DNA of 18,372 nt from Mesorhizobium sp. (GTDB lineage: Bacteria > Pseudomonadota > Alphaproteobacteria > Rhizobiales > Rhizobiaceae), in the NCBI GenBank assembly GCA_030698645.1, contig JAUYMV010000352.1, positions 1-18,372 on the forward strand. The letters run 5' to 3'. Both the position numbers and the translations under genes were made by a program. The stretch's first letter is position 1. Every line of letters starts with the position of its first letter. This document shows, in pieces, positions 7,376 through 15,957 of this stretch. A model generated the notes under the pieces. The model saw only the letters and a program-made list of their open reading frames with translations. It did not search any database and was not told the DNA's origin.

Positions 7376-8146
7376 ATGAGCATCACCAGTTTTCGCAAGG
7401 AACAGCAGACCAACCTGCCGCACTACGAGGAGCGGGTCGACCTTGCCTGCGCGCTGCGCTGGACGGCGCGGCTGAACATGCACGAGGCGGTGGCGAACCA
7501 TTTTTCGCTGGCGGTCAACGCGGACGGCACGCAGTTCCTGATCAATCCGAACATGGTGCATTTCAGCCGGGTCAAGGCGAGCGACCTGGTGCTGGTCGAC
7601 GCCAACGACCCGACCACGATGGAGCGGCCCGACGCGCCGGACCCGACGGCCTGGGGTCTGCATGGCGGGGTGCACCGGCTGGTGCCGCATGCGCGCTGCG
7701 TGATGCATGTGCATTCGGTGCACGCGACGGTGCTGGCGTCGCTGGCGGACTCGACGCTGCCGCCGATCGACCAGAACTCGGCGATGTTCTTCCGCCGCCA
7801 GGTGATCGACGAGAATTATGGCGGGCTGGCCTTCGAGGAGGAGGGCGAGCGCTGCGCGAAGCTGTTCGCCGATCCGAAGCAGAAGGTCATGGTGATGGGC
7901 AATCACGGCGTGCTGGTGATCGGCGACACGGTGGCGGAGACATTCGACCGGCTGTATTATTTCGAGCGCGCCTGCGAGACCTATATCAAGGCGCTGTGGA
8001 CCGGGCGGCCGCTGCGCGTGCTGTCCGACGCGGTCGCCGAGACCGTCGGCCGGCAGATGGACAATTATCCGGTGGCCTCCGCCGCACGGCATCTCCAGCA
8101 ATTGAAGCTGATCCTCGACGAGGAAGGCTCCAACTACCGCAACTGA
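7376..8146 (+). CDS. Class II aldolase/adducin family protein
   Basis: This 256-residue protein has the zinc-binding fold of L-fuculose-phosphate aldolase: MHVHSVH (H111, H113) matches HNHAVH, and GNHGVL (H177) matches QHHGLI, so the three metal His are present. The catalytic Glu of FucA (E73 in SSEWRFH) aligns with A92 in TAWGLH, so a classical retro-aldol mechanism is doubtful. Many adducin-like members also lack it; some act as decarboxylases or are uncharacterised. No signal peptide is visible, so it is cytoplasmic. The ATG at 7376 has GGGAG about nine bases upstream. The DMT transporter follows 97 bases later on the same strand. The family call is firm, the reaction unknown. Confidence 0.88.
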   Translation: MSITSFRKEQQTNLPHYEERVDLACALRWTARLNMHEAVANHFSLAVNADGTQFLINPNMVHFSRVKASDLVLVDANDPTTMERPDAPDPTAWGLHGGVHRLVPHARCVMHVHSVHATVLASLADSTLPPIDQNSAMFFRRQVIDENYGGLAFEEEGERCAKLFADPKQKVMVMGNHGVLVIGDTVAETFDRLYYFERACETYIKALWTGRPLRVLSDAVAETVGRQMDNYPVASAARHLQQLKLILDEEGSNYRN

Positions 8147-8162
8147 ACGATGGCGGCGGCCC

Positions 8163-8185
8163 GGCCAGCGCCGCCGCCGCTGGCC
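8163..8185. terminator. Weak hairpin after aldolase-fold gene
   Basis: GGCCAGC and GCTGGCC form a 7-base stem around a nine-base loop, beginning 16 bases after the stop. No T-run follows. It could attenuate transcription into the transporter gene, but GC-rich DNA makes such stems common. Confidence 0.25.
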
Positions 8186-8243
8186 CAACCAATCGCGAGC
8201 CGGCGCCCTTGCCGGCCGGCGCAGGCTTTGCCACAGACGGCGC

Positions 8244-9119
8244 ATGAACAGGCAACCATCAACCGCCAGGGCAGCACTGTGGATGGCCGGCTGGCTGACG
8301 CTGATGCTGACCATGACGGTGGCCGGCCGGGAGGCGACGCGCGAGATCGACGTCTTCCAGATCATGGAGATGCGCTCGGTGATCGGGCTCTTCCTGCTCT
8401 ACCCGCTGATCCGCATGGCGGGCGGGTTCCGGGCCGTCAGATCCGCGGTTCCGCTGCAGCAGATCGGACGGAACATCGTGCACTACGCCGGCCAGTTCGG
8501 CTGGTTCTACGCGCTGACGCTGATCCCGCTGGCGCAGCTCGTGTCGATCGAATTCACCATGCCGATCTGGACCGCGATCCTCGCCGCCGCCTTTCTCGGC
8601 GAGCGCATCAACGGCTGGAAGGTCGCGTCGATCGTGCTCGGGCTTGCCGGCGTGGTCGTCATCGTGCGGCCGGTCGTCGGCGACATCGATCCCGGCCAGC
8701 TTGTCGCACTCGGAGCGGCGGTCGCCTTCGGCATCTCGCTGACCATGACCAAGTCGCTGACGCGCCACGACAGCGCGACGACGATCATGTTCTGGATGCT
8801 CGCCGTCCAGTCGGTGCTGGGGCTCGTGCCGGCCGTGATGGTCTGGCAATGGCCGAGCGCGCATGTCTGGCCTTGGCTTCTCGTCATCGCGTTCTGCGGC
8901 ACGTTCTCGCATTTCTGCATGACGCGCGCGATGCAATACGCCGATGCGACCATCGTCGTGCCGATGGATTTCCTGCGCGTGCCGCTGACGGCGCTGCTCG
9001 GCTTCCTGCTCTACCAGGAAAGCATCGACGCGCTGACCTTCGCGGGCGCCGCACTGATCCTGTTCGGGAACGCCCTGAACCTTAGGCGCGCGCCGGCGGC
9101 GTCCGTCGCCGCGCCATAG
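8244..9119 (+). CDS. DMT superfamily (EamA) transporter
   Basis: This 291-residue inner-membrane protein has about ten predicted helices arranged as two EamA repeats, roughly residues 10-140 and 150-285. Typical features are the end of the first repeat, PLAQLVSIEFTMPIWTAILAAAFLGERIN (near residue 95-122), with KVASIVLGLAGVVVIVRP after it, and the matching second-repeat signature ADATIVVPMDFLRVPLTALLGFLLYQE. Members usually export metabolites or amino acids; the substrate is not predictable. The ATG at 8244 is the first sensible start before helix 1. The gene converges with the GntR regulator, with 18 bases between stops. Confidence 0.92.
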   Translation: MNRQPSTARAALWMAGWLTLMLTMTVAGREATREIDVFQIMEMRSVIGLFLLYPLIRMAGGFRAVRSAVPLQQIGRNIVHYAGQFGWFYALTLIPLAQLVSIEFTMPIWTAILAAAFLGERINGWKVASIVLGLAGVVVIVRPVVGDIDPGQLVALGAAVAFGISLTMTKSLTRHDSATTIMFWMLAVQSVLGLVPAVMVWQWPSAHVWPWLLVIAFCGTFSHFCMTRAMQYADATIVVPMDFLRVPLTALLGFLLYQESIDALTFAGAALILFGNALNLRRAPAASVAAP

Positions 9120-9137
9120 GCGTCGATCGCGGGCGGA

Positions 9138-9836
9138 TCAAGCCCCGTCCCGGCTGAACATGTCGGGATGCTCGGCCGCGAAATCCGCCAGATGGGTGGT
9201 CACCGAATCGATGTGGCGCCGCATGGCGTCGGCCGCCAGGCCGGCATCGCCGGTGCGGATCGCGTCGGCGACCAGCGCATGCTCGCCGAAGGTGATGGCA
9301 TGGCGATGCAACGATCCGAGCATGCGGCGGACCCGGTCGAGCCCGGCGCGCGCCGCGTCGATCGTCGAGGTGACGCGCGGGTAGCCGAGCGCCTCCTGCA
9401 GGATCGCGTGGAATTCGAGGTCGAGCTCGTAGAAGGCGCCGCTCTCGGCGCCGTCCAGCATGGCGCGCTGGGCCTCGACGTTGACGGCGATGCGCTCAAG
9501 GAGGGCGGCGTCGGCGCGGCGCGCCAGCTCGCCGACCGTTTCGGCCTCGAGCGCGCGGCGGATCAGCAGGTTCTGGCGGACATCCTGGAGCCGGATGCGG
9601 CTGACCCGCGTGCCACGTTGCGGGAGCACCTCGGCAAAGCCCTGCTGGCCGAGCCGGCCAAGCGCCTCCGAGACCGGAAACCGCGACACGCCAAGCCGTT
9701 CGCAGACCAGATTCTTGTCGATGAGTTCGCCCGGCTTCAGCAAGCGGTGCACGATGGCGTCGCGCAAAGCGGCATAGACGCGCTCGGTCGTCGACCCGCG
9801 TTCGGCGCGCTCCAGCGGCATGAGAAAATCATACAT
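9138..9836 (-). CDS. GntR family regulator, FadR (FCD) subfamily
   Basis: This is a 232-residue transcription factor. Residues 15-80 are the GntR winged helix (TERVYAALRDAIVHRLLKPGELI, then VCERLGVSRFPVSEALGRLGQQGFAEVLPQRGTRV). Residues 85-220 are an all-helical FCD ligand domain, with likely metal/ligand residues D139 and H143 (DLEFHAIL), H186 (FGEHALV) and H208 (MRRHIDSV). FCD regulators often sense sugar acids or other carboxylates, which fits the divergent UxaA-type gene. I chose the ATG at 9836 with AGGA nine bases upstream; a TTG at 9854 lies inside the candidate operator and is less likely. It probably represses itself and the dehydratase operon. Confidence 0.93.
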   Translation of the reverse strand: MYDFLMPLERAERGSTTERVYAALRDAIVHRLLKPGELIDKNLVCERLGVSRFPVSEALGRLGQQGFAEVLPQRGTRVSRIRLQDVRQNLLIRRALEAETVGELARRADAALLERIAVNVEAQRAMLDGAESGAFYELDLEFHAILQEALGYPRVTSTIDAARAGLDRVRRMLGSLHRHAITFGEHALVADAIRTGDAGLAADAMRRHIDSVTTHLADFAAEHPDMFSRDGA

Positions 9837-9853
9837 GCGGTCTTGTCCTGCCA

Positions 9854-9867
9854 ACTAACATGTTAGT
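9854..9867. promoter_or_regulatory. Perfect 14-base palindrome, candidate GntR operator
   Basis: ACTAACATGTTAGT is its own reverse complement. It lies 18 bases upstream of the GntR start and about 80 bases upstream of the dehydratase start, in the short divergent spacer. FadR-subfamily regulators bind short palindromes of this size in exactly such positions. The local AT content is well above the surroundings. Confidence 0.65.
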
Positions 9868-9889
9868 ATGGTCGATCGACGATGTCATC

Positions 9890-9907
9890 CTTCGTATGCT
9901 TCGTATG
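9890..9907. repeat. Tandem 9-base direct repeat in divergent spacer
   Basis: CTTCGTATG occurs twice back to back. It lies between the candidate GntR operator and the start of the dehydratase gene, so it may be part of the promoter or a second regulator site. No function can be assigned. Confidence 0.5.
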
Positions 9908-9943
9908 GTCGCGCCCCGCGCGAAAATCAAACCGCCGGACAAG

Positions 9944-11485
<1,542 letters not shown>

Positions 11486-11508
11486 GATCGGCGGCCGGCG
11501 CCGCGGCC

Positions 11509-12405
11509 ATGGGCGACCCGATTTCCCTTCGCTCCGGCCTGCTCGAGGTCGGCATATCGCCGCTCGGCGCGGAGATGGTCCGGCTCTCTCATGCCGGCCA
11601 TGGCGAGATGCTGTGGAGCGGCGACCCGGCCTGGTGGGCGCGGACGAGCCCGATCCTGTTTCCGGTCGTGGGGCGCAGCAGGGACGACCGTATCGTGGTC
11701 GACGGGCGCGCCTATCCGATGCCGCTGCACGGGTTCGCGCATGCGTCGCGGTTCGAGGTGGTGGAGGCGTCCGGCGCGCGGTGCCGGCTGGCGCTTTCGG
11801 ACAGCGCGGCGACGCGCGTGCACTACCCGTTCGCCTTCCGGCTGGAGATCGAATACCGCCTGGACGGCGCGGCGCTGTCGGTCGAGGCGACGGTCGGCAA
11901 TCCGGGTTCCGTGCCGCTGCCGGCGAGCCTCGGCTTCCATCCCGGCTTCCGCTGGCCGTTGCGGGACGGTCTGCGGAAACCGGAGCATTTCCTGGATTTC
12001 GCCGACGACGACTTTCTCGACGTGCAGCGCGCCGGGGATGGCTACATCCTGCCGGAGACGACACGGCTGCCGCTGCAGGGGCGGCGGCTGTGGCTCGACG
12101 AGGCGCATTTCCGGCAAGGCGCGATGGTGATCGCTTTCCTGAAAAGCCGGCGCGTCACGTTCGGCGCGCGGGGAACCGCGCTGTCGATCCAAGTGGGGTC
12201 CGAGAACCTGCCGATGCTCGGGCTGTGGATGCGGCCGGGCGCGGACTTCCTCTGCATCGAACCGTGGAGCGGCCATGGCGACCGGGCGGGCCTTGCCGTC
12301 GAGCTGTGCGACAGGCCGGGCATGGCCATGCTTGAACCGGGCGGGAGCCGCCGGCACCGGATAACCATCGTCATCGGCGGCGAAGCGCCGGCCGGACCGC
12401 GCTGA
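11509..12405 (+). CDS. Aldose 1-epimerase family protein (LacX-like)
   Basis: This 298-residue galactose-mutarotase-fold protein interconverts sugar anomers in the cytoplasm. Visible motifs are SPLGAEMVRL near the N-terminus, WWARTSPILFPVVGR (42-56), YPMPLHGFAH (H74), SLGFHPGFRWPL (H144, the likely catalytic base/acid) and LCIEPWSGHGD (E251, the likely catalytic Glu). This arrangement matches the LacX-like branch and not GalM. It starts 23 bases after the UxaA-type gene and is probably in the same operon, consistent with handling the sugar whose acid is dehydrated next door. Confidence 0.9.
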   Translation: MGDPISLRSGLLEVGISPLGAEMVRLSHAGHGEMLWSGDPAWWARTSPILFPVVGRSRDDRIVVDGRAYPMPLHGFAHASRFEVVEASGARCRLALSDSAATRVHYPFAFRLEIEYRLDGAALSVEATVGNPGSVPLPASLGFHPGFRWPLRDGLRKPEHFLDFADDDFLDVQRAGDGYILPETTRLPLQGRRLWLDEAHFRQGAMVIAFLKSRRVTFGARGTALSIQVGSENLPMLGLWMRPGADFLCIEPWSGHGDRAGLAVELCDRPGMAMLEPGGSRRHRITIVIGGEAPAGPR

Positions 12406-12760
12406 GCCAGGCGCGCGCGAATTTCGCCGGCTATCGAGTGGCCCAATTTTTTGGCACTGTACCATGTTGTCCAAGTCAAACCGCGCCTGCGAGACGATAG
12501 CAGGCCCCGCGTGGCAATGTCGGCGACGTCGTGGCGAGACATGCGGGCGGGCAGGCGATCCGGGTTGCTGTGCGACCGGCGAATTCGGCAAGGTTGGCAA
12601 ATAGTTGCGATCGGCCAGGGCATCCGCGCGGGGCCGCCGCAAATAATACAATATTGGCATCGACAAATCGCAGCTGCTTTGCCTTACATGGGCTTGGACG
12701 GCAAAGGGGCGGACGACCAGCAGGTCGTGGCCGCGGGTCAGGCAACATCGGGAGGTCAAT
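12406..12760. other. 355-base spacer before the protease gene, no gene seen
   Basis: Short open frames here give Arg-rich translations with no recognisable domain, and GC is lower than in the genes. An AT-rich patch AAATAATACAATATTGG (12641-12657) could hold a -10 element (TACAAT, 12647-12652), but I find no matching -35 at normal spacing. A Shine-Dalgarno GGAGG at 12751-12755 serves the protease TTG start at 12761. I see no hairpin followed by a T-run for the upstream operon. Confidence 0.45.
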
Positions 12761-13765
12761 TTGACTCTGTTCAATGGGGTGAAGCATAGGGCCGCGTGGG
12801 CGCTGCTGGCGGGCGCCGTCATGCTGCAGGGCGCGCCGGCGGCACTCGCGCAGGAAAAGGCCGAGAAGCCGGAAATATCGCCGATGTCGCGCGTCATCGA
12901 GGCGCGCAAGGCGGCCGAGGCGGACCGGGTGGTCGGCGGCGACGCGGCGGCGCCGGGCGAATATCCCTTCCAGGTGGCGCTGCTCGTCAGCGGCACGCTC
13001 GACGACAGCGCGGATTCGCAGCTCAACGCGCAGTTCTGCGGCGGCAGCCTGATCGCGCCGCAATGGGTGCTGACGGCGGCGCACTGCCTGGTCATGGCGG
13101 GCGCCAAGATCGCGCCCGATTCGGTAATCGTGCTGACCGGCGCGACGGACCTGGCCGAGGGCAAGCGGCATGCGGTGAGCGACGTCATTGTGCACGAGGG
13201 CTACGACCAGTTCGTGCTCGACAACGATATCGGCCTGCTCAAGCTGGCGGAACCCGCCGACGTGGCACCGATCAAGATCGCCGCCAACGACGTCGAGACC
13301 GGCGATGCGATCGTGACCGGCTGGGGCAAGACGGAAACCGGCGCCTTTCCGCGCAACCTGCTGAAGGCGCAGCTCAAGCTGTTTCCGAACGCGACCTGCA
13401 ATTCCGGCATGAAGCAGATCTATGCCGAGGACATGAAATACGTGCTCTACCGCTACATGAACCGCTTCCGCCTGTCGGAAGACGCGCTCGACCGGATCGG
13501 CCAGGAACTGACGCCGGTCATGGCCGACCCGCTGACCGGCAACATGGTCTGCGCCGGCGAGCAGACCGGCGCGCGCGACGCCTGCCAGGGCGACAGCGGC
13601 GGGCCGCTCTTCGTGGCGGGCGCCAACGGCCCGGTGCAGGTCGGCATCGTGTCCTGGGGCGAAGGCCCGCTCGACTCGGACATGCCGTGCGGCCACCGCA
13701 ATGCCTATGGCGTCTACACGCGGCTGGCGAAATACAAGGACTGGATCCTAGACAAGGCCCAATAG
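12761..13765 (+). CDS. Secreted trypsin-like serine protease (S1 family)
   Basis: This 334-residue protein has a Sec signal peptide (KHR, then AAWALLAGAVMLQGAPAALA, likely cut after residue 30) and a propeptide to R56, where RVVGG matches a zymogen activation site. The S1 domain has the triad H108 (LTAAHC), D156 (DNDIGLL) and S279 (GDSGGPL). D273, six residues before the Ser, predicts Arg/Lys specificity. Cysteines pair as expected for C93-C109, C213-C264 and C275-C310, but about 37 extra residues lie between C213 and C264, including YAEDMKYVLYRYMNRFRL. The TTG start is preferred because GGAGG lies five bases before it and it gives a complete signal peptide. It is monocistronic and convergent with hutC. 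Likely periplasmic or extracellular. Confidence 0.93.
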   Translation: MTLFNGVKHRAAWALLAGAVMLQGAPAALAQEKAEKPEISPMSRVIEARKAAEADRVVGGDAAAPGEYPFQVALLVSGTLDDSADSQLNAQFCGGSLIAPQWVLTAAHCLVMAGAKIAPDSVIVLTGATDLAEGKRHAVSDVIVHEGYDQFVLDNDIGLLKLAEPADVAPIKIAANDVETGDAIVTGWGKTETGAFPRNLLKAQLKLFPNATCNSGMKQIYAEDMKYVLYRYMNRFRLSEDALDRIGQELTPVMADPLTGNMVCAGEQTGARDACQGDSGGPLFVAGANGPVQVGIVSWGEGPLDSDMPCGHRNAYGVYTRLAKYKDWILDKAQ

Positions 13766-13788
13766 AGCCTGGTCAATCGGTCTTCGGC

Positions 13789-13806
13789 GGGCGGCTTCGG
13801 CCGCCC
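13789..13806. terminator. Hairpin with TTCG loop between protease and hutC
   Basis: GGGCGGC and GCCGCCC form a 7-base perfect stem around a stable TTCG tetraloop, in the 55-base gap between two convergent stops. It could act on both strands. No T-run is present on either side, so strength is uncertain. Confidence 0.5.
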
Positions 13807-13820
13807 GTTCGCGTTCGGGC

Positions 13821-14516
13821 TCAGACCGAAGTGCGCAGCGTATGCGTCGGCGGGTGGACCATTCGGACATGCGTGACGGGTTCCTGGCCGAGCCAGGTCA
13901 TGCGCTCGCCGACGAAGACGGCCTCGCCAACATCGAGGCCGAGGGCGTCGGCTTCGACGGCGCTCGCCCGCGCCGCACGAAAGACGAAATCGGCGCGCGA
14001 GATGGGCGCGTTGTGGACCAGCCATTCGTTCGGGCCGATGGTTTCGAAGGTCTCGGCGCGGGCGGCGGGCACGGCGGCGAGATTGATCCAGCGGTCCTCG
14101 ACCTGCCAGGGCCGCTCGTCGGCCAGATGCAGGCAGCGCAGATGCAGCATCCTTCGCGCGCCGGCGAGGCCGAGCGCGGCGCGGATGTCGGCCGGGGCGG
14201 GTTCGATGGCGCGTCCGAGCAGGCGATAGCGATAGGCCCTGCCCTCCGCCTCGATCTCCTGGCGGACCAGCGGAATGACGAAGCGCGCCTCGCGCACGGG
14301 ATGGAGCGCGACGCGGGTGCCGGCCTTGCGCTTGCGCTCGACGATGCCGGCGCGGGCGAGCTCCTGCAGGGCGCGGTTGACGGTCGCCCGCGCCGAGCCG
14401 AATTCGCGCGCCAATTCCTCCTCGGCGGGGATGATGGCGCCGGGCTGCCAGACCCTGGCGGCGATGCGGCGCGCCATCTCGTCGCGGATGTCGCGGAACG
14501 AAGCGCGGCCGGCCAT
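13821..14516 (-). CDS. hutC: Histidine utilisation repressor HutC (GntR family)
   Basis: This is a 231-residue regulator. Residues 5-70 are the GntR winged helix (FRDIRDEMARRIAARVWQPGAIIPAEEELAREFGSARATVNRALQELARAGIVERKRKAGTRVA). From about residue 80 to 225 is a UTRA ligand domain ending MTWLGQEPVTHVRMVHPPTHTLRTSV, the HutC-type C-terminus. HutC represses hut genes until urocanate, the product of HutH, binds. The ATG overlaps the hutF TGA (ATGA), so the two are translationally coupled and the repressor is made from the hut promoter it controls. Open frame continues upstream antisense to nothing real in hutF; the HutF frame is the coding one there. Confidence 0.93.
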   Translation of the reverse strand: MAGRASFRDIRDEMARRIAARVWQPGAIIPAEEELAREFGSARATVNRALQELARAGIVERKRKAGTRVALHPVREARFVIPLVRQEIEAEGRAYRYRLLGRAIEPAPADIRAALGLAGARRMLHLRCLHLADERPWQVEDRWINLAAVPAARAETFETIGPNEWLVHNAPISRADFVFRAARASAVEADALGLDVGEAVFVGERMTWLGQEPVTHVRMVHPPTHTLRTSV

Positions 14517-15886
14517 CAGAAGCGGTCCATGATGGCGGCGAGGCAATCGGCATAGCGCGTCTCGATCGCATCGCGCGCGACGTGGCGGCCGGCGCGGACG
14601 CTGTGGCGGCCGGCCGACCAGACATCGGCGACGCCGGCATTGCCCATCGAGAAGATCCAGGCATCGAGCGCCAAGTCGCCCGACAGCGCGGCGAAGCCGA
14701 GCCGCGCCGGATCGAGCGACACCAGGTCGGCCCAGTTGCCGGGCGCAATCGCGCCCGACGCGCGGCCGAGCGCCTGTGCCCCGCCCAGGAGCGCATCGCG
14801 GTAGAGCCGATGGCCGGCGGACTGGCCGGGCGCGGCGAGCACGACGCGCAGGCGGTCGCGCAGGCGCTGCGAATATTCGAGCTGGCGCAGTTCCTCGACG
14901 GCGGAAATGCGGATGTTGGAGTCCGAGCCGATCCCGAAGCGGCCGCCGGCGCCCAGGAAGCGTTCGGCGTCGAAGATGCCGTCGCCGAGATTGGCTTCGG
15001 TCACCGGGCAGAGGCCGGCGACCGCGCCGGCGCGGGCCAGCGCTTCGGTCTCGGCGGGCGTCATATGCGTGCAGTGGATGAGGCACCAGCGCGCCGAGAC
15101 CTCGTGATTGTCGAGCAGCCATTGCACCGGACGGGCGCCGAAGATGGCGCGCGTCTCGTCGATCTCCTTTTCCTGTTCGGCGATGTGCATGTGGAGCGGG
15201 CGCTCGGGCGCGAGCGCGGCAAGGGCGGCAAGATCGGCGGGGCCGACGGCGCGCAGCGAATGCGGCGCGATGCCGAAGGCGGCGTCGCCGGGAAGACTGG
15301 AAAGAACGCGCGGCATGGCCTCGGCAAGCGTGGAAAAACTGTCGCGGTCGTTGCGGAAGCGGAGCTGGCCACCGGCAAGCGGCCGGCCGTCGACCCCGCC
15401 CTGCGCATAGTGCACCGGGAGCAGGGTCAGGCCGATGCCGGTCCGCGAGGCCGCGGCGGCGATGCGCAGCGACAGTTCGGCCGGGTCGGCATAGGGCGCT
15501 CCGCCGGGCGCATTGTGCAGGTAGTGGAACTCGGCCACCGCGCCGAACCCCGCCTCCTGCATTTCCATGAAGGCGAAGGCGGCGATCGTCTCGATGTCGT
15601 CCGGCGTCAGCACGTCGAGGAAGCGGTACATGACCTCGCGCCAGGTCCAGAAGGAGTCGCGCTCCGAAGGGCCGCGCGCTTCCGTCAGGCCGGCCATGGC
15701 GCGCTGGAAGGTGTGGCTGTGCAGGTTGGAGAGCGCCGGAAGCAGGAACGCCGTCGCCTCGTCGCCCGGGTTCCGCACGGCGCCCGGCTGAACGCCGGCG
15801 ATGCGCCCGGACCCGTCGATGGCGACGGCGACATCGCTCGCCCAACCGTCGGGCAGAAGCGCCTTGACGGCAAACAGATGCTGCAT
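14516..15886 (-). CDS. hutF: Formimidoylglutamate deiminase HutF
   Basis: HutF converts N-formimidoyl-L-glutamate to N-formyl-L-glutamate and ammonia, the fourth step of the five-step histidine route. This 456-residue amidohydrolase has the zinc motif HSH (H56, H58 in LHSHTFQRAMAGL), EFHYLHN (119-125), HMHIAEQEKEIDE (H232, H234, E237), IHCTHMTP (H271, H274) and GIGSDSNI (D322). Length is typical for the family. Presence of HutF implies that HutG (formylglutamate deformylase) completes the pathway; no HutG is seen in the window. It starts opposite hutI with a 71-base divergent spacer and is first in a hutF-hutC operon. Confidence 0.95.
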   Translation of the reverse strand: MQHLFAVKALLPDGWASDVAVAIDGSGRIAGVQPGAVRNPGDEATAFLLPALSNLHSHTFQRAMAGLTEARGPSERDSFWTWREVMYRFLDVLTPDDIETIAAFAFMEMQEAGFGAVAEFHYLHNAPGGAPYADPAELSLRIAAAASRTGIGLTLLPVHYAQGGVDGRPLAGGQLRFRNDRDSFSTLAEAMPRVLSSLPGDAAFGIAPHSLRAVGPADLAALAALAPERPLHMHIAEQEKEIDETRAIFGARPVQWLLDNHEVSARWCLIHCTHMTPAETEALARAGAVAGLCPVTEANLGDGIFDAERFLGAGGRFGIGSDSNIRISAVEELRQLEYSQRLRDRLRVVLAAPGQSAGHRLYRDALLGGAQALGRASGAIAPGNWADLVSLDPARLGFAALSGDLALDAWIFSMGNAGVADVWSAGRHSVRAGRHVARDAIETRYADCLAAIMDRF

Positions 15887-15899
15887 CGACCGGACCCCG

Positions 15900-15928
15900 T
15901 TGACTCATTATGTATAGACATATTACCA
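15900..15928. promoter_or_regulatory. Divergent hutF/hutI promoter with candidate HutC operator
   Basis: TATGTATAGACATA at 15909-15922 is symmetric at 12 of 14 positions and carries the TGT...ACA spacing seen in HutC sites. On the plus strand a -35-like TTGACT (15900-15905) precedes it, and a -10-like TATTAC lies at 15921-15926 (15-base spacing, a little short). The operator would sit between or over these boxes, so HutC binding could block both hutF and hutI transcription. This is the only AT-rich stretch between the two starts. Confidence 0.65.
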
Positions 15929-15957
15929 TTCCGGCGTGACTTGAAAAGCGGAAAACG

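Noticed and set aside
6665..8146. N-terminally extended 493-residue version of the aldolase-fold protein
   Set aside because: The extension is Ser/Arg-rich, is antisense to the small hypothetical gene and passes through a palindromic element; the ATG at 7376 has a good ribosome binding site and the normal family length.
12452..12470. Sigma-54 promoter (TGGCAC box) upstream of the protease
   Set aside because: There is no GC-containing -12 element at the required distance; the bases there read TG, and it is 300 bases from the start codon.
12451..12789. 112-residue open frame in the spacer before the protease
   Set aside because: No domain or ribosome binding site, and it overlaps the protease start in another frame.
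12476..13696. 406-residue minus-strand frame antisense to the protease
   Set aside because: His/Arg-rich shadow translation; the plus strand has a signal peptide and a full catalytic triad.
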